The notes: generated by a model from the sequence alone, not told the origin. Positions 35,765 to 45,486 are shown, counted from the stretch's first letter. The stretch is DNA of 64,000 nucleotides from Candidatus Microthrix subdominans (GCA_016719385.1 JADJZA010000010.1:246553-310552); one strand, 5' to 3'. Translations and numbers: made by a program.

Positions 35765-36808
35765 ATGAAACTGGCCATGCAGATCGGTTACTCGGGGGGC
35801 TTCGAGGATTCGGTCGCCCAGGTGCAGGCGCTGGAGAAGGCGGGCATGGACATCGTCTATGTCGCCGAGGCCTACGGCTACGACGGGGTCAGCCTGATGG
35901 GCTACCTGGCGGCCAAGACCGACACCGTGCAGATCGCCGCCGGCATCCTGCCGATCTACACCCGCACCCCGACCCTTCTGGCGATGACCGCAGCCGGCGT
36001 GGACGAGCTGTCCAAAGGGCGGTGCATTCTCGGCCTCGGTGCCAGCGGCCCGCAGGTGATCGAGGGCTTTCACGGCGTTCCCTACGACGCGCCGGTCGGA
36101 CGGACCCGCGAGATCGTCGAGATCTGCCGCCAGGTGTGGGCCCGCAAGGAGCCGGTGGTTCACGACGGCCGCTACTACCAACTGCCGCTGCCCGAGGACC
36201 AGGGCACAGGCCTGGGCAAGCCGCTCAAGATCATCACCAAGCCGCCCCGACCCAACATCCCGATCCACGTCGCCGCGCTGGGCCCGAGGAACGTGGCGAT
36301 GACCGCCGAGATCGCCGACGGCTGGCTGCCCATCCTGTATCACCCGGATCGGGCCGCAGACGTGTGGGGCGCCGACCTGGCTGCCGGCGAAGCCAAGCGG
36401 GACGCCGGGCTGGGGACGATGGACGTGATCGCCGGCGGCCTGCTGGCGGTCGGCGAGGGCGCCGAGGCGGTCCGCGACTTCGCCCGACCGATGGTGGCGC
36501 TGTACGTGGGCGGCATGGGCGCACGCGACAAGAACTTCTACAACAACCTGTTTCAGCGCTACGGGTACGAGGACGCCGCCGCCGAGATTCAGGACCTGTA
36601 CCTCGACGGCAAGAAGCAGGAGGCCGCAGCGGCGGTGCCGGAGTCGTTCCTGGCCGAAACCTCGCTGGCCGGTGACGAGGGTTTTGTGCGCGACCAGATC
36701 CAGCGGTACGCCGACTCTGGCGTCACCGTCCTCAACGTCACGCCGATCGCCAACGATCTCGACGGTCAGGCCCGTCTGATCGAGAAGGTGAAGGGCTGGA
36801 TCGGTTAG
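35765..36808 (+). CDS. F420-dependent LLM-class oxidoreductase
   Basis: 347 aa from ATG 35765 with GAAGGGGAC upstream. The luciferase-like barrel is clear: MDIVYVAEAYGYDGVSLMGY, LGASGPQVIEGFHGVPYDAP, and HVAALGPRNVAMTAEIADGW. The pattern resembles the mycobacterial Rv3520c-type group of predicted F420 oxidoreductases. The substrate is unknown. It differs from the LLM half of the fusion at the left edge of the window. Confidence 0.83.
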   Translation: MKLAMQIGYSGGFEDSVAQVQALEKAGMDIVYVAEAYGYDGVSLMGYLAAKTDTVQIAAGILPIYTRTPTLLAMTAAGVDELSKGRCILGLGASGPQVIEGFHGVPYDAPVGRTREIVEICRQVWARKEPVVHDGRYYQLPLPEDQGTGLGKPLKIITKPPRPNIPIHVAALGPRNVAMTAEIADGWLPILYHPDRAADVWGADLAAGEAKRDAGLGTMDVIAGGLLAVGEGAEAVRDFARPMVALYVGGMGARDKNFYNNLFQRYGYEDAAAEIQDLYLDGKKQEAAAAVPESFLAETSLAGDEGFVRDQIQRYADSGVTVLNVTPIANDLDGQARLIEKVKGWIG

Positions 36809-36876
36809 CTCGCGCCCCCAGCGGTCTGCGATGCGTCGGGTCAGCGGGTCAGCCTCGCGCTGGGGCGTGTCGGACG

Positions 36877-39396
36877 TTAGGTGGCCGGAAGGTGGAGGTC
36901 GTCGATCTCGAGGTCGTGTGCGCCGTGGGGCACCACCCCGATGTCGGCCAGGCGAGGCGGCCGGCCCCGGATCACCGGACCCTGGTCCTCCAGCGTCACC
37001 ACGGTGGGGGCGTCGCCGCTGACGGTCACCCGCTGGTCGACCACGCGGACCTGCAGCGGCCCACCACCGACCAGCGTCAGGGTGAGCTCGCTCTGGGTCA
37101 GGTCCACCCGGAGCCGTGCGCCTTGCCGGTGCAACGAGAACCCCAGATGGTCCCAGTCGGCGGGCAAACGGGGATCGAAGCTGAGCACGCCCCAGGTGTC
37201 GCGCATGCCGGCGAAGCCCTGCACCAAGGTGGCCCACACCCCGCCGGTCGAAGCGACGTGTACCCCGTCAACGGTGTTGCCCTGCAGGTCGGCGAGGTCG
37301 ACGAACAGCGCCCGTTTGAAGTACTCGAGCGCCAGCTCGGAGTAGCCGACCTCGGCGGCCAGGATGGACTGCACGCAGGCGGACAGCGACGAGTCTCCGG
37401 TGGTGATCGGGTCGTAGTACTCGAAGTTGCGCCGCTTCTCGTCCTGGGAGAAGTACTCGCCTTGGAGGAACATCGCCAGCACCACATCGGCCTGCTTGAG
37501 CACCTGGTGCCGGTAGATGACGAGCGGGTGGTAGTGCAGAAGCAGGGGGCGCTTTTCCTCCGGGGTGTCGAGCAGGTCCCACACCTCCTTGTCGAGGAAG
37601 GCGTCGTCCTGTGGGTGCACCGCCAGGACGTCGTCGTAGGGGATGAACATGGCGGACGCGGCCTTGTGCCACTCGTCGATCTCCTCGTCGCGTAGGCCGA
37701 CGACCCGCTGCAGGCGCTGGTACGCGACCGGATCCGCCTCCCGTATCACCTCCATGGCCTCGGCGGCCCGCCGCAGGTTGAAGCGGGCCATCAGGTTGGT
37801 GAACAGGTTGTCGTTCACGACGGTGGTGTACTCGTCGGGCCCGGTCACCCCGAAGATGTGGAAGCTCTTGGTGCCGTTGGGCTTGTAGAAGCCGAGGTCG
37901 GCGTACAGCCGAGCGGTTTCGATCGCCAGCTCGGCCCCCTCCCGGGTGAGGAAGTCCCAGTCGCCGGTGGCCTCCAGGTACTGGCTGGCCGCGTGAACCA
38001 CGTCGGCGTTGATGTGGTACTGCGCTGTTCCGGCGGCGTAGTAGGCGGACGCCTCATCCCCGTTGATCGTGCGCCACGGGAACAGGGCGCCGCGTTGGGA
38101 AAGCTCCGACGCCCGCTCCCGGGCCTTGGGCAGCATCATGTAGCGGAATCGCAGCAGGCTTCGGGCCTGTCGGGGGTTGGTGTAGGAGCAGAACGGCATC
38201 ACATAGATCTCGGTATCCCAGAAGTAGTGGCCGCCGTAGCCGTCTCCGGTCACCCCCTTGGCTGCCACGCCGTGCTCCTCGACCCGTCCGGTCGCCTGGG
38301 CCAGCTGAAACAGGTTCCAGCGGACCGCCTGCTGGGTTCGCGGCCGGCCGGTCACCTCGACGTCGGAGCGGGCCCAGAAGTCGTTGAGCCAGCGTCGCTG
38401 ATCGGCGGCCAGGAGCGATGCGCCCCGCTCGACGCTGCGGTCGAGGGTACGGGCGCAGCGATCGGCCAACTCATCGGCGGGCACACCCCGAGAGGAGTGG
38501 AAGGCGGCGAACTTGGTGACCTTCAGCGTCTGCCCCGGCGACATGCGTGTGTGGATGATCGTTTTGGAGCGATCGTCGTCGGCCTCGGTGTCGACCCGGG
38601 CGTCGCCCTCGGACTCGACCTGATGCTCGACGGCGCAGGCCAGGGTCATCCCGGAGTGGGCGCACCGATAGCCCAGGTAGGCCCGATCCCCCCGGACTTT
38701 GCTCAGGCGGGGCAGCAGCACGCGATGGTCGAGGGCGTGGGCCTGACGGGGATCGTCACCCTCGCCCAGCGCGGCCAAGGCGACGTGGTACTCGTCCTCG
38801 CCGTCCTGGCGGTTCAACAGCTGCGACGAGATCGTCACCGGCGCCACCCCCTCGAGCATGGTGACCTCGAAGGTCATCAGCGCCAGGTGGCGTTCGGTGA
38901 AGCTCACCTGCCGCGTGGAGCGCACCCGCAGGCGGACCCCACTCGGCGTGCGCCACACCAGGTCGCGTTCCAACCTGCCGGTGCGGAAGTCGAGGCGCCG
39001 GGAGTACTCCTCACAGTCGGCTTCGGACAGCAGCAGGGGCTCGTCGTTGACGTACAACTTGATCAACTTGGGATCGGGCACGTGCACCAGGGTCTGGCCA
39101 ACCTTGGCAAATCCAAACGCGTCCTCGGCGTGCTGGATCGGCCAGGTCTCGTGGAACCCGTTGACGAAGCTGCCGTGGGTGTGGGCAATACGTCCCTCCT
39201 CGACGTTGCCCCGCAGGCCCAGGTAACCGTTGGCCACCGCAAAGAGCGTCTCGGTGGTGCCCAGATCGTCGGAGGAGAACTCGGTCTCCTCGAGTGCCCA
39301 TTCGTCGATGGGGAAACGGCCGGGGTCGAGGGCGCCATCGATGTCGAAGGGGTAGTCCGGGTCGACCTCGCCCGGGCTCCCGGGGCCGCGGCTCAC
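36877..39396 (-). CDS. GH65 family disaccharide phosphorylase
   Basis: 839 aa from GTG 39396, which overlaps the stop of the upstream phosphoglucomutase gene (GTGA). The GH65 fold is evident: AVANGYLGLRGNVEEG near the N-terminus, GHYFWDTEIYVMPFCSYTNP, then the catalytic acid in FGVTGPDEYTTVVNDN (Glu522). The phosphate-binding region is in the C-terminal barrel (TGDSSLSACVQSILAAEVGY). Family members phosphorolyse maltose, trehalose or kojibiose to beta-glucose 1-phosphate. The adjacent beta-phosphoglucomutase would convert that product to glucose 6-phosphate, so the pair forms a two-step pathway. Which disaccharide is used cannot be told from sequence. Confidence 0.88.
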   Translation of the reverse strand: MSRGPGSPGEVDPDYPFDIDGALDPGRFPIDEWALEETEFSSDDLGTTETLFAVANGYLGLRGNVEEGRIAHTHGSFVNGFHETWPIQHAEDAFGFAKVGQTLVHVPDPKLIKLYVNDEPLLLSEADCEEYSRRLDFRTGRLERDLVWRTPSGVRLRVRSTRQVSFTERHLALMTFEVTMLEGVAPVTISSQLLNRQDGEDEYHVALAALGEGDDPRQAHALDHRVLLPRLSKVRGDRAYLGYRCAHSGMTLACAVEHQVESEGDARVDTEADDDRSKTIIHTRMSPGQTLKVTKFAAFHSSRGVPADELADRCARTLDRSVERGASLLAADQRRWLNDFWARSDVEVTGRPRTQQAVRWNLFQLAQATGRVEEHGVAAKGVTGDGYGGHYFWDTEIYVMPFCSYTNPRQARSLLRFRYMMLPKARERASELSQRGALFPWRTINGDEASAYYAAGTAQYHINADVVHAASQYLEATGDWDFLTREGAELAIETARLYADLGFYKPNGTKSFHIFGVTGPDEYTTVVNDNLFTNLMARFNLRRAAEAMEVIREADPVAYQRLQRVVGLRDEEIDEWHKAASAMFIPYDDVLAVHPQDDAFLDKEVWDLLDTPEEKRPLLLHYHPLVIYRHQVLKQADVVLAMFLQGEYFSQDEKRRNFEYYDPITTGDSSLSACVQSILAAEVGYSELALEYFKRALFVDLADLQGNTVDGVHVASTGGVWATLVQGFAGMRDTWGVLSFDPRLPADWDHLGFSLHRQGARLRVDLTQSELTLTLVGGGPLQVRVVDQRVTVSGDAPTVVTLEDQGPVIRGRPPRLADIGVVPHGAHDLEIDDLHLPAT

Positions 39397-40145
39397 GATG
39401 AGGTCTCGTCGGCTTGGCCCTTCGGGGCGCTGGGCAGCAGCTCGGCCAGATCGTCGACCACGACGTCGGCCCCGGCGGTGCGGAGGGCGTCGGCGCCTGC
39501 GCCCCGGTCGACGCCGATCACCAGACCGAAGTGGCCGGCGGCTCCGGCCGCCACGCCGGAGATGGCGTCCTCGACTACCACGGCGTCGCCCGCTGCGCAG
39601 CCCAGCTGCGATGCGGCGTGCAGGAAGAAGTCCGGCGCAGGCTTGCCGGGCAGGTGGGCGTCGGCGCCGACGTTGCCGTCGACGATCACTTCGAAGCGGT
39701 CGAGGAGGCCTGCGGCGTCCAGCACCTGGCGGGCATTGCGCGAGGAACTCACGATCGCCAGCTCGAGGTCGGTGTCGGCCAACCGGTCGAGCAGGGTGAC
39801 CGATCCGGGGTAGGCGATGACGCCGTCGCGTTGGAGCACCTCGTTGAAACGCAGGTTCTTGCGTGCCCCCAACCCGGTGACGGTCTCGGCGGACGGCGGG
39901 TCGTCGGGTTCGCCCTCGGGAAGCTCGATGCCTCGCGAGTGCAGGAAGCTGCGCACCCCGTCGGTGCGTGGTTTGCCGTCGACGAAGTCGACATAGTCGG
40001 CGTCGGTGAAGGGCCGTTGGTTGCCCCACCCGGCAAGAAACTCATCAAACATTTCGGTCCAGGCGTGAAGGTGAACGACGGCGGTCGGGGTGATGACACC
40101 GTCGAGATCAAAGAGAACCGCGTGGAGCGGAGACCAATCCATCAT
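39393..40145 (-). CDS. Beta-phosphoglucomutase-family HAD hydrolase
   Basis: 250 aa from ATG 40145. The HAD nucleophile motif is AVLFDLDGVITPTAVVH (Asp13, Asp15), followed by the Thr/Ser motif AIVSSSRNARQVL, then the Lys motif GKPAPDFFLHAA and the acidic motif VVVEDAISGVAAGAAG. The pattern and its coupling to the GH65 gene indicate beta-phosphoglucomutase, converting beta-glucose 1-phosphate to glucose 6-phosphate. The same gene pair occurs in mycobacteria. Confidence 0.87.
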   Translation of the reverse strand: MMDWSPLHAVLFDLDGVITPTAVVHLHAWTEMFDEFLAGWGNQRPFTDADYVDFVDGKPRTDGVRSFLHSRGIELPEGEPDDPPSAETVTGLGARKNLRFNEVLQRDGVIAYPGSVTLLDRLADTDLELAIVSSSRNARQVLDAAGLLDRFEVIVDGNVGADAHLPGKPAPDFFLHAASQLGCAAGDAVVVEDAISGVAAGAAGHFGLVIGVDRGAGADALRTAGADVVVDDLAELLPSAPKGQADETSS

Positions 40146-40193
40146 GGGAGCGTGGCACACCGGCGCAGGACGATCGCGCTTTGAGGTGAATTC

Positions 40194-40217
40194 GATCCGC
40201 CGTCGAACGGCCGGATC
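40194..40217 (-). terminator. Hairpin after rpsT
   Basis: GATCCG near 40194 pairs with CGGATC ending at 40217 on the minus strand, with extra GC pairs and a short loop, 10 nt after the rpsT stop. It also precedes the phosphoglucomutase start. There is no T tract. Confidence 0.45.
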
Positions 40218-40226
40218 GTCGGCGGT

Positions 40227-40490
40227 TCAGGCCTGGGCGTCGGCGAGGTGCTTCGCCAGGCGGGCCTTACGGTGCGCAGCGGTGTTCTTGTGCAGCACGC
40301 CCCGAAGAACGGCGCGGTCGATGCGGCTCTGAGCCTCGCGCACCAGTGCCTCGGCGTCGTCGCTGCCAGCGTCGGCGGCCGTGACCGCGGCCTTGATGCG
40401 GCTGCGAAGCTCGCTGCGCACGGCCTTGTTGCGCTCGTGGATCACGATCGTCTGGCGGTTGCGCTTGATCTGGCTCTTGATGTTTGCCAC
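40227..40490 (-). CDS. rpsT: 30S ribosomal protein S20
   Basis: 87 aa from GTG 40490, with AGGAG seven nt upstream deciding the start. The N-terminus ANIKSQIKRNRQTIVIHERN and the segment HKNTAAHRKARLAKHLADAQ are typical of S20, which binds 16S rRNA in the 30S subunit. Length is normal. It lies alone, upstream of the phosphoglucomutase/GH65 pair on the same strand. Confidence 0.93.
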   Translation of the reverse strand: MANIKSQIKRNRQTIVIHERNKAVRSELRSRIKAAVTAADAGSDDAEALVREAQSRIDRAVLRGVLHKNTAAHRKARLAKHLADAQA

Positions 40491-40642
40491 GGGTGGGCTC
40501 CTGAAAGGGGGACGACGAGTACTCGATGTCGGGGCTTGGCACATCCGGTTCGCCGAGGGTGTGGAGGAAGCCGGAGGAACGACCCGACGATGCTAGCCCC
40601 CGGGGGGTGAGATCGTCGAACACAACGGGAGGTGGGCGGACC

Positions 40643-42395
40643 TCAACGGCGACCGAGTGCGCCCAACAGCCCTCGGTAGGCGTTGGTGAGCGCCGGGGTC
40701 GAGCGCACCCGGCGCTGGGCCCGAACCGCCCGGGAGGCCAAGAGTCCGTCGAGACGGGCCTGCTGAGCATCGACTCGTTGCTGCAACTGTTTGACGGTTC
40801 TGCGTTCACGCCCCAGGTCGGAGCGGGCCTTGGTGAGTTGTTCTCGGAGGTCGTTGCGTTCCCCCTGCGCCCGGACCTGAAGCTTCATGCCTCGTGCATC
40901 GAGTCGAGCCTGGGGGCGTGCGGCGTTGTACCCCCCTGGACTCCCTCCCCTTTCCCTGAAGCTTCCCCCCCCCCCCGGGCCCCTCTCCCCCCCCCACCCC
41001 CTCCCCCCCCCCCCCCCCCCCCCCCCCCCCCGTGGCCGCCCCCCCCCCCTTGGTCCGGTTCCCCCGCGCCTTTGCCCCCGGTTGGGGGCCCTTCGGTGTG
41101 CGCGGTTTTTTTTGTTGGGGCCCCCCCGGCGGTGTTGGGCCCCCGGCGTGTTCCCCCTTTCCCTTTGGGGCCGGGGTTCCTGGTGCGCCCCCGGTGTTGT
41201 TGGTCCCCCGGTTTTTCCCCCGTGCCTTTGTGGGCGCCCGCTTTTTGGCCGCCCCGCCCGTGTCGCCCGGCCCCCCGGGGCCGCCCCGGGTTTGTGGGTT
41301 GTTCCCCCGGTGGCGTTGGGGCCTGGGGTGTGTTTGGCCCTCCTCCGGGGGGCGGCGGTTGGGGTTGGGGGGTTTATGAAGTACATCGTGGAATTGAGCC
41401 GTGGCTTGCGTGAGGAACCGGCCGGTTGCTCGGGCGGCCTCGTCGGCGTCCTCCGACGCCGGGTCGAAGGCTCCGATCGCCTCTTCGTAGATCGTGATCA
41501 ATTGTCTGACGGCATCCGGAACGCCGACCCGGTCTCGGATCCACGACGACACCTCGGAAGCGTCGGCGGCGGAGTACCCAGCCAGCTGCGAGGTGATGGT
41601 GGATGCAGCGACCGGCAGGGTCTGGGTTCGGATGCCGAAGTTGAGCTCTCGGAGCCGCTCCACGTTGTCCGGTCGAACGAGGGGTCCGAACGCACGGCTG
41701 GATCCGATCATGACCGATGCCCCGGCGGCCATGGCTTCGATGGCGGAGCGCCCTTGGGCGAGCACGAGGTCGTAGTCACCCAGGATCTTTTCCGGGGCCG
41801 AGGTCTGCGAGTTGGTGCCGGTGCCGACGACATCGAGTTCAACGCCCAACTCCTCAGCTGCCTGATGGGCGGCGAGGAAGTACGGCGACCCCTTCAGAAC
41901 GTAGTTGGAGAACAACAGCATCCGGCGCAGTGACTCTCCGGGCGCAGCGGTTCGTTGGAATCGCTCCAGATCGACCGAGTTGTGAACGATCGAGATGCGG
42001 TCATCCTCGATGCCGTGCTGCAGCGAGAGTCGGTCTCGGACGGCCTCGTCGACGGCCACATAGCGAACGACGTTGGGATGCCGTATGGGGGTTTCCGTCC
42101 ACGGTCGCCACCCGTGGCTCACGCCCACCATGGGGACATCTCGAAAATAGGCGAGCGCCGTCATGGCCGTCATGAAGTGTTGGCCGTGAATGACATCGGG
42201 CCGCACGCCCAGCGTGTCGAGGTCGTCCGTGACGGGAATGGTGAGATCGATGAGCTCGCGTCCTGTTGCTCCAACCTCGGCGGTGTAGACCATCGGTCTG
42301 TGCCCCTGCGCCAAGAGTTCCATGGCCAGGTCCTGCACGTAGGTTTCCGCGCCGTTTCGGATGCTCATGGTTCTGTTGGTGATCAGGATCTTCAC
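40643..42395 (-). CDS. GT4-like glycosyltransferase with C-terminal coiled coil (interrupted by a low-complexity stretch)
   Basis: GTG 42395 starts a glycosyltransferase: KILITNRTMSIRNGAETYVQ, DVIHGQHFMTAMTALAYFRD, then DDRISIVHNSVDLERFQRTA and LVLAQGRSAIEAMAAGASVM, a GT-B nucleotide-sugar fold. Normal sequence runs to about 41385 (FLTQATAQFHDVLHK). It then enters the artefact-like stretch and resumes near 40935 as a coiled coil (DLREQLTKARSDLGRERRT) ending at 40643. Both ends share the strand, so I read them as one gene. The GTGA overlap with the MurE-like gene upstream puts it in that operon. Confidence 0.7.
40935..41385. other. G/C homopolymer-rich stretch, probably artefactual sequence
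   Basis: The stretch is dominated by runs of C, G and T, including an uninterrupted run of about 30 C ending near 41031. A run of T and many CCCCC/GGGGG blocks follow. Base order and run lengths are unlike anything else in the window, and all long translations are Pro, Gly or Arg runs. It interrupts a glycosyltransferase gene. It looks like low-quality sequence or a badly filled gap rather than biology. Confidence 0.75.
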
Positions 42396-43992
42396 GGCTG
42401 TCTCCCTTGGGCAACGTCGCCGAGCGGACGTCCAGCGGAGGTCCTGAGCTGGGCGTGTTCGTCGATGAAGGACGCCGCCCGGCGTCGCCCTTGGCGTCCG
42501 GTCGAGCGCAGGTGGTCTCGAAGCATGCCGACTGCGGGCTCCATGCCGGTGTGGCCGATGAAGGCGATCAGGTCTCCGGGACGTGCGGCCTGAAAGATGG
42601 CGGTGACCAGGGTCGCGAGCTGGGCGTGCGCCGTCGGCCTGACCCCCAGGCGGCCAGGCCTGCGACGATCGCGTCGCACTCGGCGTCCGATGCATGGTCG
42701 GCCGGGCCGACCACATCGATGCTGCGGGTGACGTGCACCTCGTCGACGTTGAGGCGCATGAGGGCTCGTCCCAGCACGTTGCCCTGCTCGGCGTTGGTCG
42801 CAACCCCGCGGTTGCCTCGGACGGCCACACCGCAGAGGAAGCGTGCGGTGTTCTGGCGGAGCGGCCGCAGCCGTCGCTCCACCGTCGTGCCGGCGCTATG
42901 GGCGTTGAACATGTCGTCGACGACGACGAAGGGCCTGGTGGCCACCACGGACAGACGGCGGGGCAGCCCGCCGAAGTCGCCCAGCCCGGACTCGATCGCT
43001 TCGATGCCTGCCCCGCAGATAAACGCCGCGGTTGCCGCCAGCGCTGCCGACGTGACGTCGTGGCCCGTGATGGCGGGGGTTGTCACGTTGATCGTTCCCG
43101 GCTCCCGTCCGCACCGCCGGGCCAGTGCAGGTGTCAGCGTCAACCGGTCGCCGTCGCGGAGGGCGAGCGCGTCCCTGCTCCGACCGACGGGAACGTCGAA
43201 CGCCCCGGCCCCCGCTGCCACCTCGACCACGTCGGGTTCGTCGGCGTTGTAGACGGCAAACCCGGCAGGGCCGAGCCCGTCGAAGAGCAGCCGCTTGGCT
43301 CGCCGGTACGCGGCATCGGAGCCGTGTACCTCCAGGTGATCCGAGCCGATCGTCGTGCAGATGCCGACCGAAAAGGGTACGTCGACCAAGCGCTGATCAC
43401 TGAGGCCTTGCGAGCTGGCCTCGACGACGGCGTGGGTGGCACCGACCTCGACGGCACGAGCCAGCAACTCTTGAATCTGTGGGGCGTCGGGCGTGCTCAA
43501 CCCCGGGGGGAACGTTTCATCGCCCGCCGCAGCGATCAGGCTGGTCGACAGGGCGTGTGCGATGCCCGCCCGCTGCATGCAGGCCGCCAACATGATCGCC
43601 GTGGTGGTCTTGGCGTTCGTGCCGGTAATCCCGATCGAGTCGAGACGCTCTGCGGGGAACCCCTGGAGCAGCGCGGATGACAAGGAGAACGCCCGTCGTT
43701 CATCGCTGACCCGCAACAACGGCACGCCCATGGACCGCATCAGCACCTCCAGGTCGTCGGGCAGATGATCTGGGGCGGTGGCCCAGCAGACGGCGCTGGC
43801 ACCGTCCGTCACGGCCCGACGGACCGCGCTCAGTGCTCGCTGGGCGTTGCGATGGACGTTGACGTGGAGGTTGCCGGGTTGGGTGCGTTCCGAGTCCCAG
43901 TCGACCCCTCGATAGGTTGCGTTGCGTCCAAGCCGTTCATCCCACGAGTCCAGTACTCCCAGTTCGTTGAGTCGTTCGGCCAGGTCCGCCAC
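42392..43992 (-). CDS. MurE-like Mur ligase with altered P-loop, frameshifted near the 3' end
   Basis: GTG 43992 is the first usable start; ATG 44031 in another frame would overlap the upstream stop, so the true N-terminus is uncertain. The ATP-binding motif reads SIGITGTNAKTTTAIMLA, with Ala replacing the usual Gly before Lys. MurE-type features follow: LSTPDAPQIQELL, HAVVEASSQGLSDQRLV, and GSDHLEVHGSDAAYRRAKRL. The C-terminal domain includes VVVDDMFNAHSAG. The frame breaks at the C run 42643-42647. One added C restores AAWGVRPTAHAQLATLVTA through GDLIAFIGHTGMEP to a stop at 42392. The downstream glycosyltransferase overlaps by GTGA. Whether it makes peptidoglycan or another amide is unknown. 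Confidence 0.75.
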
Positions 43993-44028
43993 CTCGGCGA
44001 TGGGTTTGACGGGCCGATCTCGGTCCGA

Positions 44029-45373
44029 TCATGTGGTCACCCTGGCTCGATCCAGGAGGCGCTTCCGGACCGAGCGCAGTTCTGGCCCACCGCCGGCCAC
44101 CAGGATGACGGCTCCGGGCCCTGCGGCAGCCAAGTCGTCCACCTCGTTTTGAGGGTGTTCAAAAGGTGAGAAGCCCGAGCCCCAGGCTTCGGCGGAGCGG
44201 ACCACGATCTGATGGTGAGTGGCCAGGGCTCCCAGCCGCGCATGGAGGCGATCGGTCACGGTCGGACCGTCGTCCAACGGGCCGAGTACGAGAAATTTGG
44301 CCGGGGCGCTCCCGTTCGGCCAGCGCTGCAATGGCTTCGGACACGTCTCCAAAGGAGGTCGCGTCACTTCGATCCCACACGACCGGACCCTCGGCCAGGC
44401 GCGTCGCCATCGAGCGGGCGAGAGTCTGCGCTGCGGCCTCGACGCCGGAGCGGACCGACTCCACCGGGCGGCCAGCAGCCAGCCCGACAGCGACGGCGGC
44501 ACCGACCGGTAGGGCCAGGGCACCCCCGTCTCGGCCCACGCCGATCGCAAGCTCGCCCCATGGGCCGACGACGTGAACCATGCCCGCGTCAGTGTTCCCG
44601 GCGCTCCGACCGGGTCGCACTCCGAAGATGCTCAGCGCCGGGAACGCGGTCCCCTCGAAACCAGCCTCCTCCCGAAGCGCGTCGGCCACCGCCTCGGGCA
44701 TCACCAGCGTTGCATCGCGATCAACGCGGTCGAGCACTTCTCGGGCGGAAGTGATCGCCCCGGTGGGCCCGACCATGGCCAGGTGGCGGTCGCCCAGGTC
44801 GGTGATGACGAGCGCCGTTGGGTCCAGCAGGGCGGCGTCGGTACCGGTGCATCCCTTGTGGCGCCGGTTGAGCACCACCGCCAGCGGTGTGTCGTCGGGG
44901 TGGTTCAACAGCGCGAGCGGCAGGCGAAAGCGCTCGGTTCCCGGCGGCTCCCGCAGGTCGGGTGGCCCGGGCGGGGGCAGGCGGTGTTCGGTCGTGTCGC
45001 TCAGGCCGGCCCGGATCAGCGCTGCGGTCGCCCACGGTGCCACGGCACCGAGCACACCGACGCGAGGCCCGTCGGCCGGCCGCCCCCGGGCGTCGCCGGC
45101 CATCGCCCGCACGATCGCCTCGGTGCTGGGGCCGTTGACCGCCGTACCGCCCACCCACGATCGCTCGGTCAGGTACGGCACGCGAAGGGCGATGTCATCC
45201 TCCAGCACCAGCGTGGTGTCGCCCAGCGGTGGCGGATGTGCGGACGCCACAAACAGCTGTCCGGCCCCGACCCGCACGTCGTTCGGGTCGATCACCACCC
45301 GCTCGACGCCACAAGTCGGGCCGTGATGGCCGGTGTCGAGCAGGTGAGCGATCTCCGCGGTCGTGAAGTTCAT
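44029..45373 (-). CDS. MurF-like protein lacking the P-loop, frameshifted
   Basis: ATG 45373. The N-terminus FTTAEIAHLLDTG, then ERVVIDPNDVRVGAGQLFVA, is the MurF-type substrate domain. Where Mur ligases carry GxxGKTT, this protein reads RVGVLGAVAPWATAALI, with no Lys or Thr, so ATP binding is probably lost. Degenerate MurF segments follow (VVLNRRHKGCTGTDAALLD, VVWDRSDATSFGDVSEAI). The frame breaks near 44303 in a GC run, and the C-terminal domain (AKFLVLGPLDDGPTVTDRL) continues to a stop near 44029. It is likely a non-catalytic partner of the adjacent ligase, which is inference. Its start overlaps the stop of a 27-aa upstream frame. Confidence 0.65.
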
Positions 45374-45453
45374 CGACGACGAGCACGCGGTGGCGATTTT
45401 CGCGGCCGGGGGTTCATCACATTGGCGTCACTCTCGGTGTTCGACCGGTGCAT
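45370..45453 (-). CDS. 27-aa leader-like ORF translationally coupled to the MurF-like gene
   Basis: ATG 45453 opens 27 codons beginning MHRSNTESDANV and ending in an Arg-rich tail (PPRARRR). Its TGA overlaps the ATG of the MurF-like gene (ATGA at 45373-45370). It may be a leader peptide that couples or regulates translation, or a real small product. No homology is known to me. It is also possible that it is only an artefact of the overlap. Confidence 0.4.
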   Translation of the reverse strand: MHRSNTESDANVMNPRPRKSPPRARRR

Positions 45454-45479
45454 GGTCGCAACGTAGGCGGCCGTTCTCC

Positions 45480-45486
45480 ATATTAT
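45480..45486. promoter_or_regulatory. AT-rich divergent promoter candidate
   Basis: ATATTAT in an otherwise GC-rich 66-nt gap gives TATTAT on the plus strand and TAATAT on the minus strand. It lies about 45 nt before the ligase start at 45532 and 27 nt before the 45453 start. No good -35 box is visible for either direction. Confidence 0.4.

Noticed and set aside
36877..40029. 1050-codon frame as one large GH65 protein
   Set aside because: The part before GTG 39396 is antisense-like, Arg-rich, and overlaps the real phosphoglucomutase gene.
40950..41380. Proline-rich or glycine-rich protein encoded by the homopolymer block
   Set aside because: Translations are simple Pro, Gly or Arg runs determined by base runs, and the block breaks a real gene.
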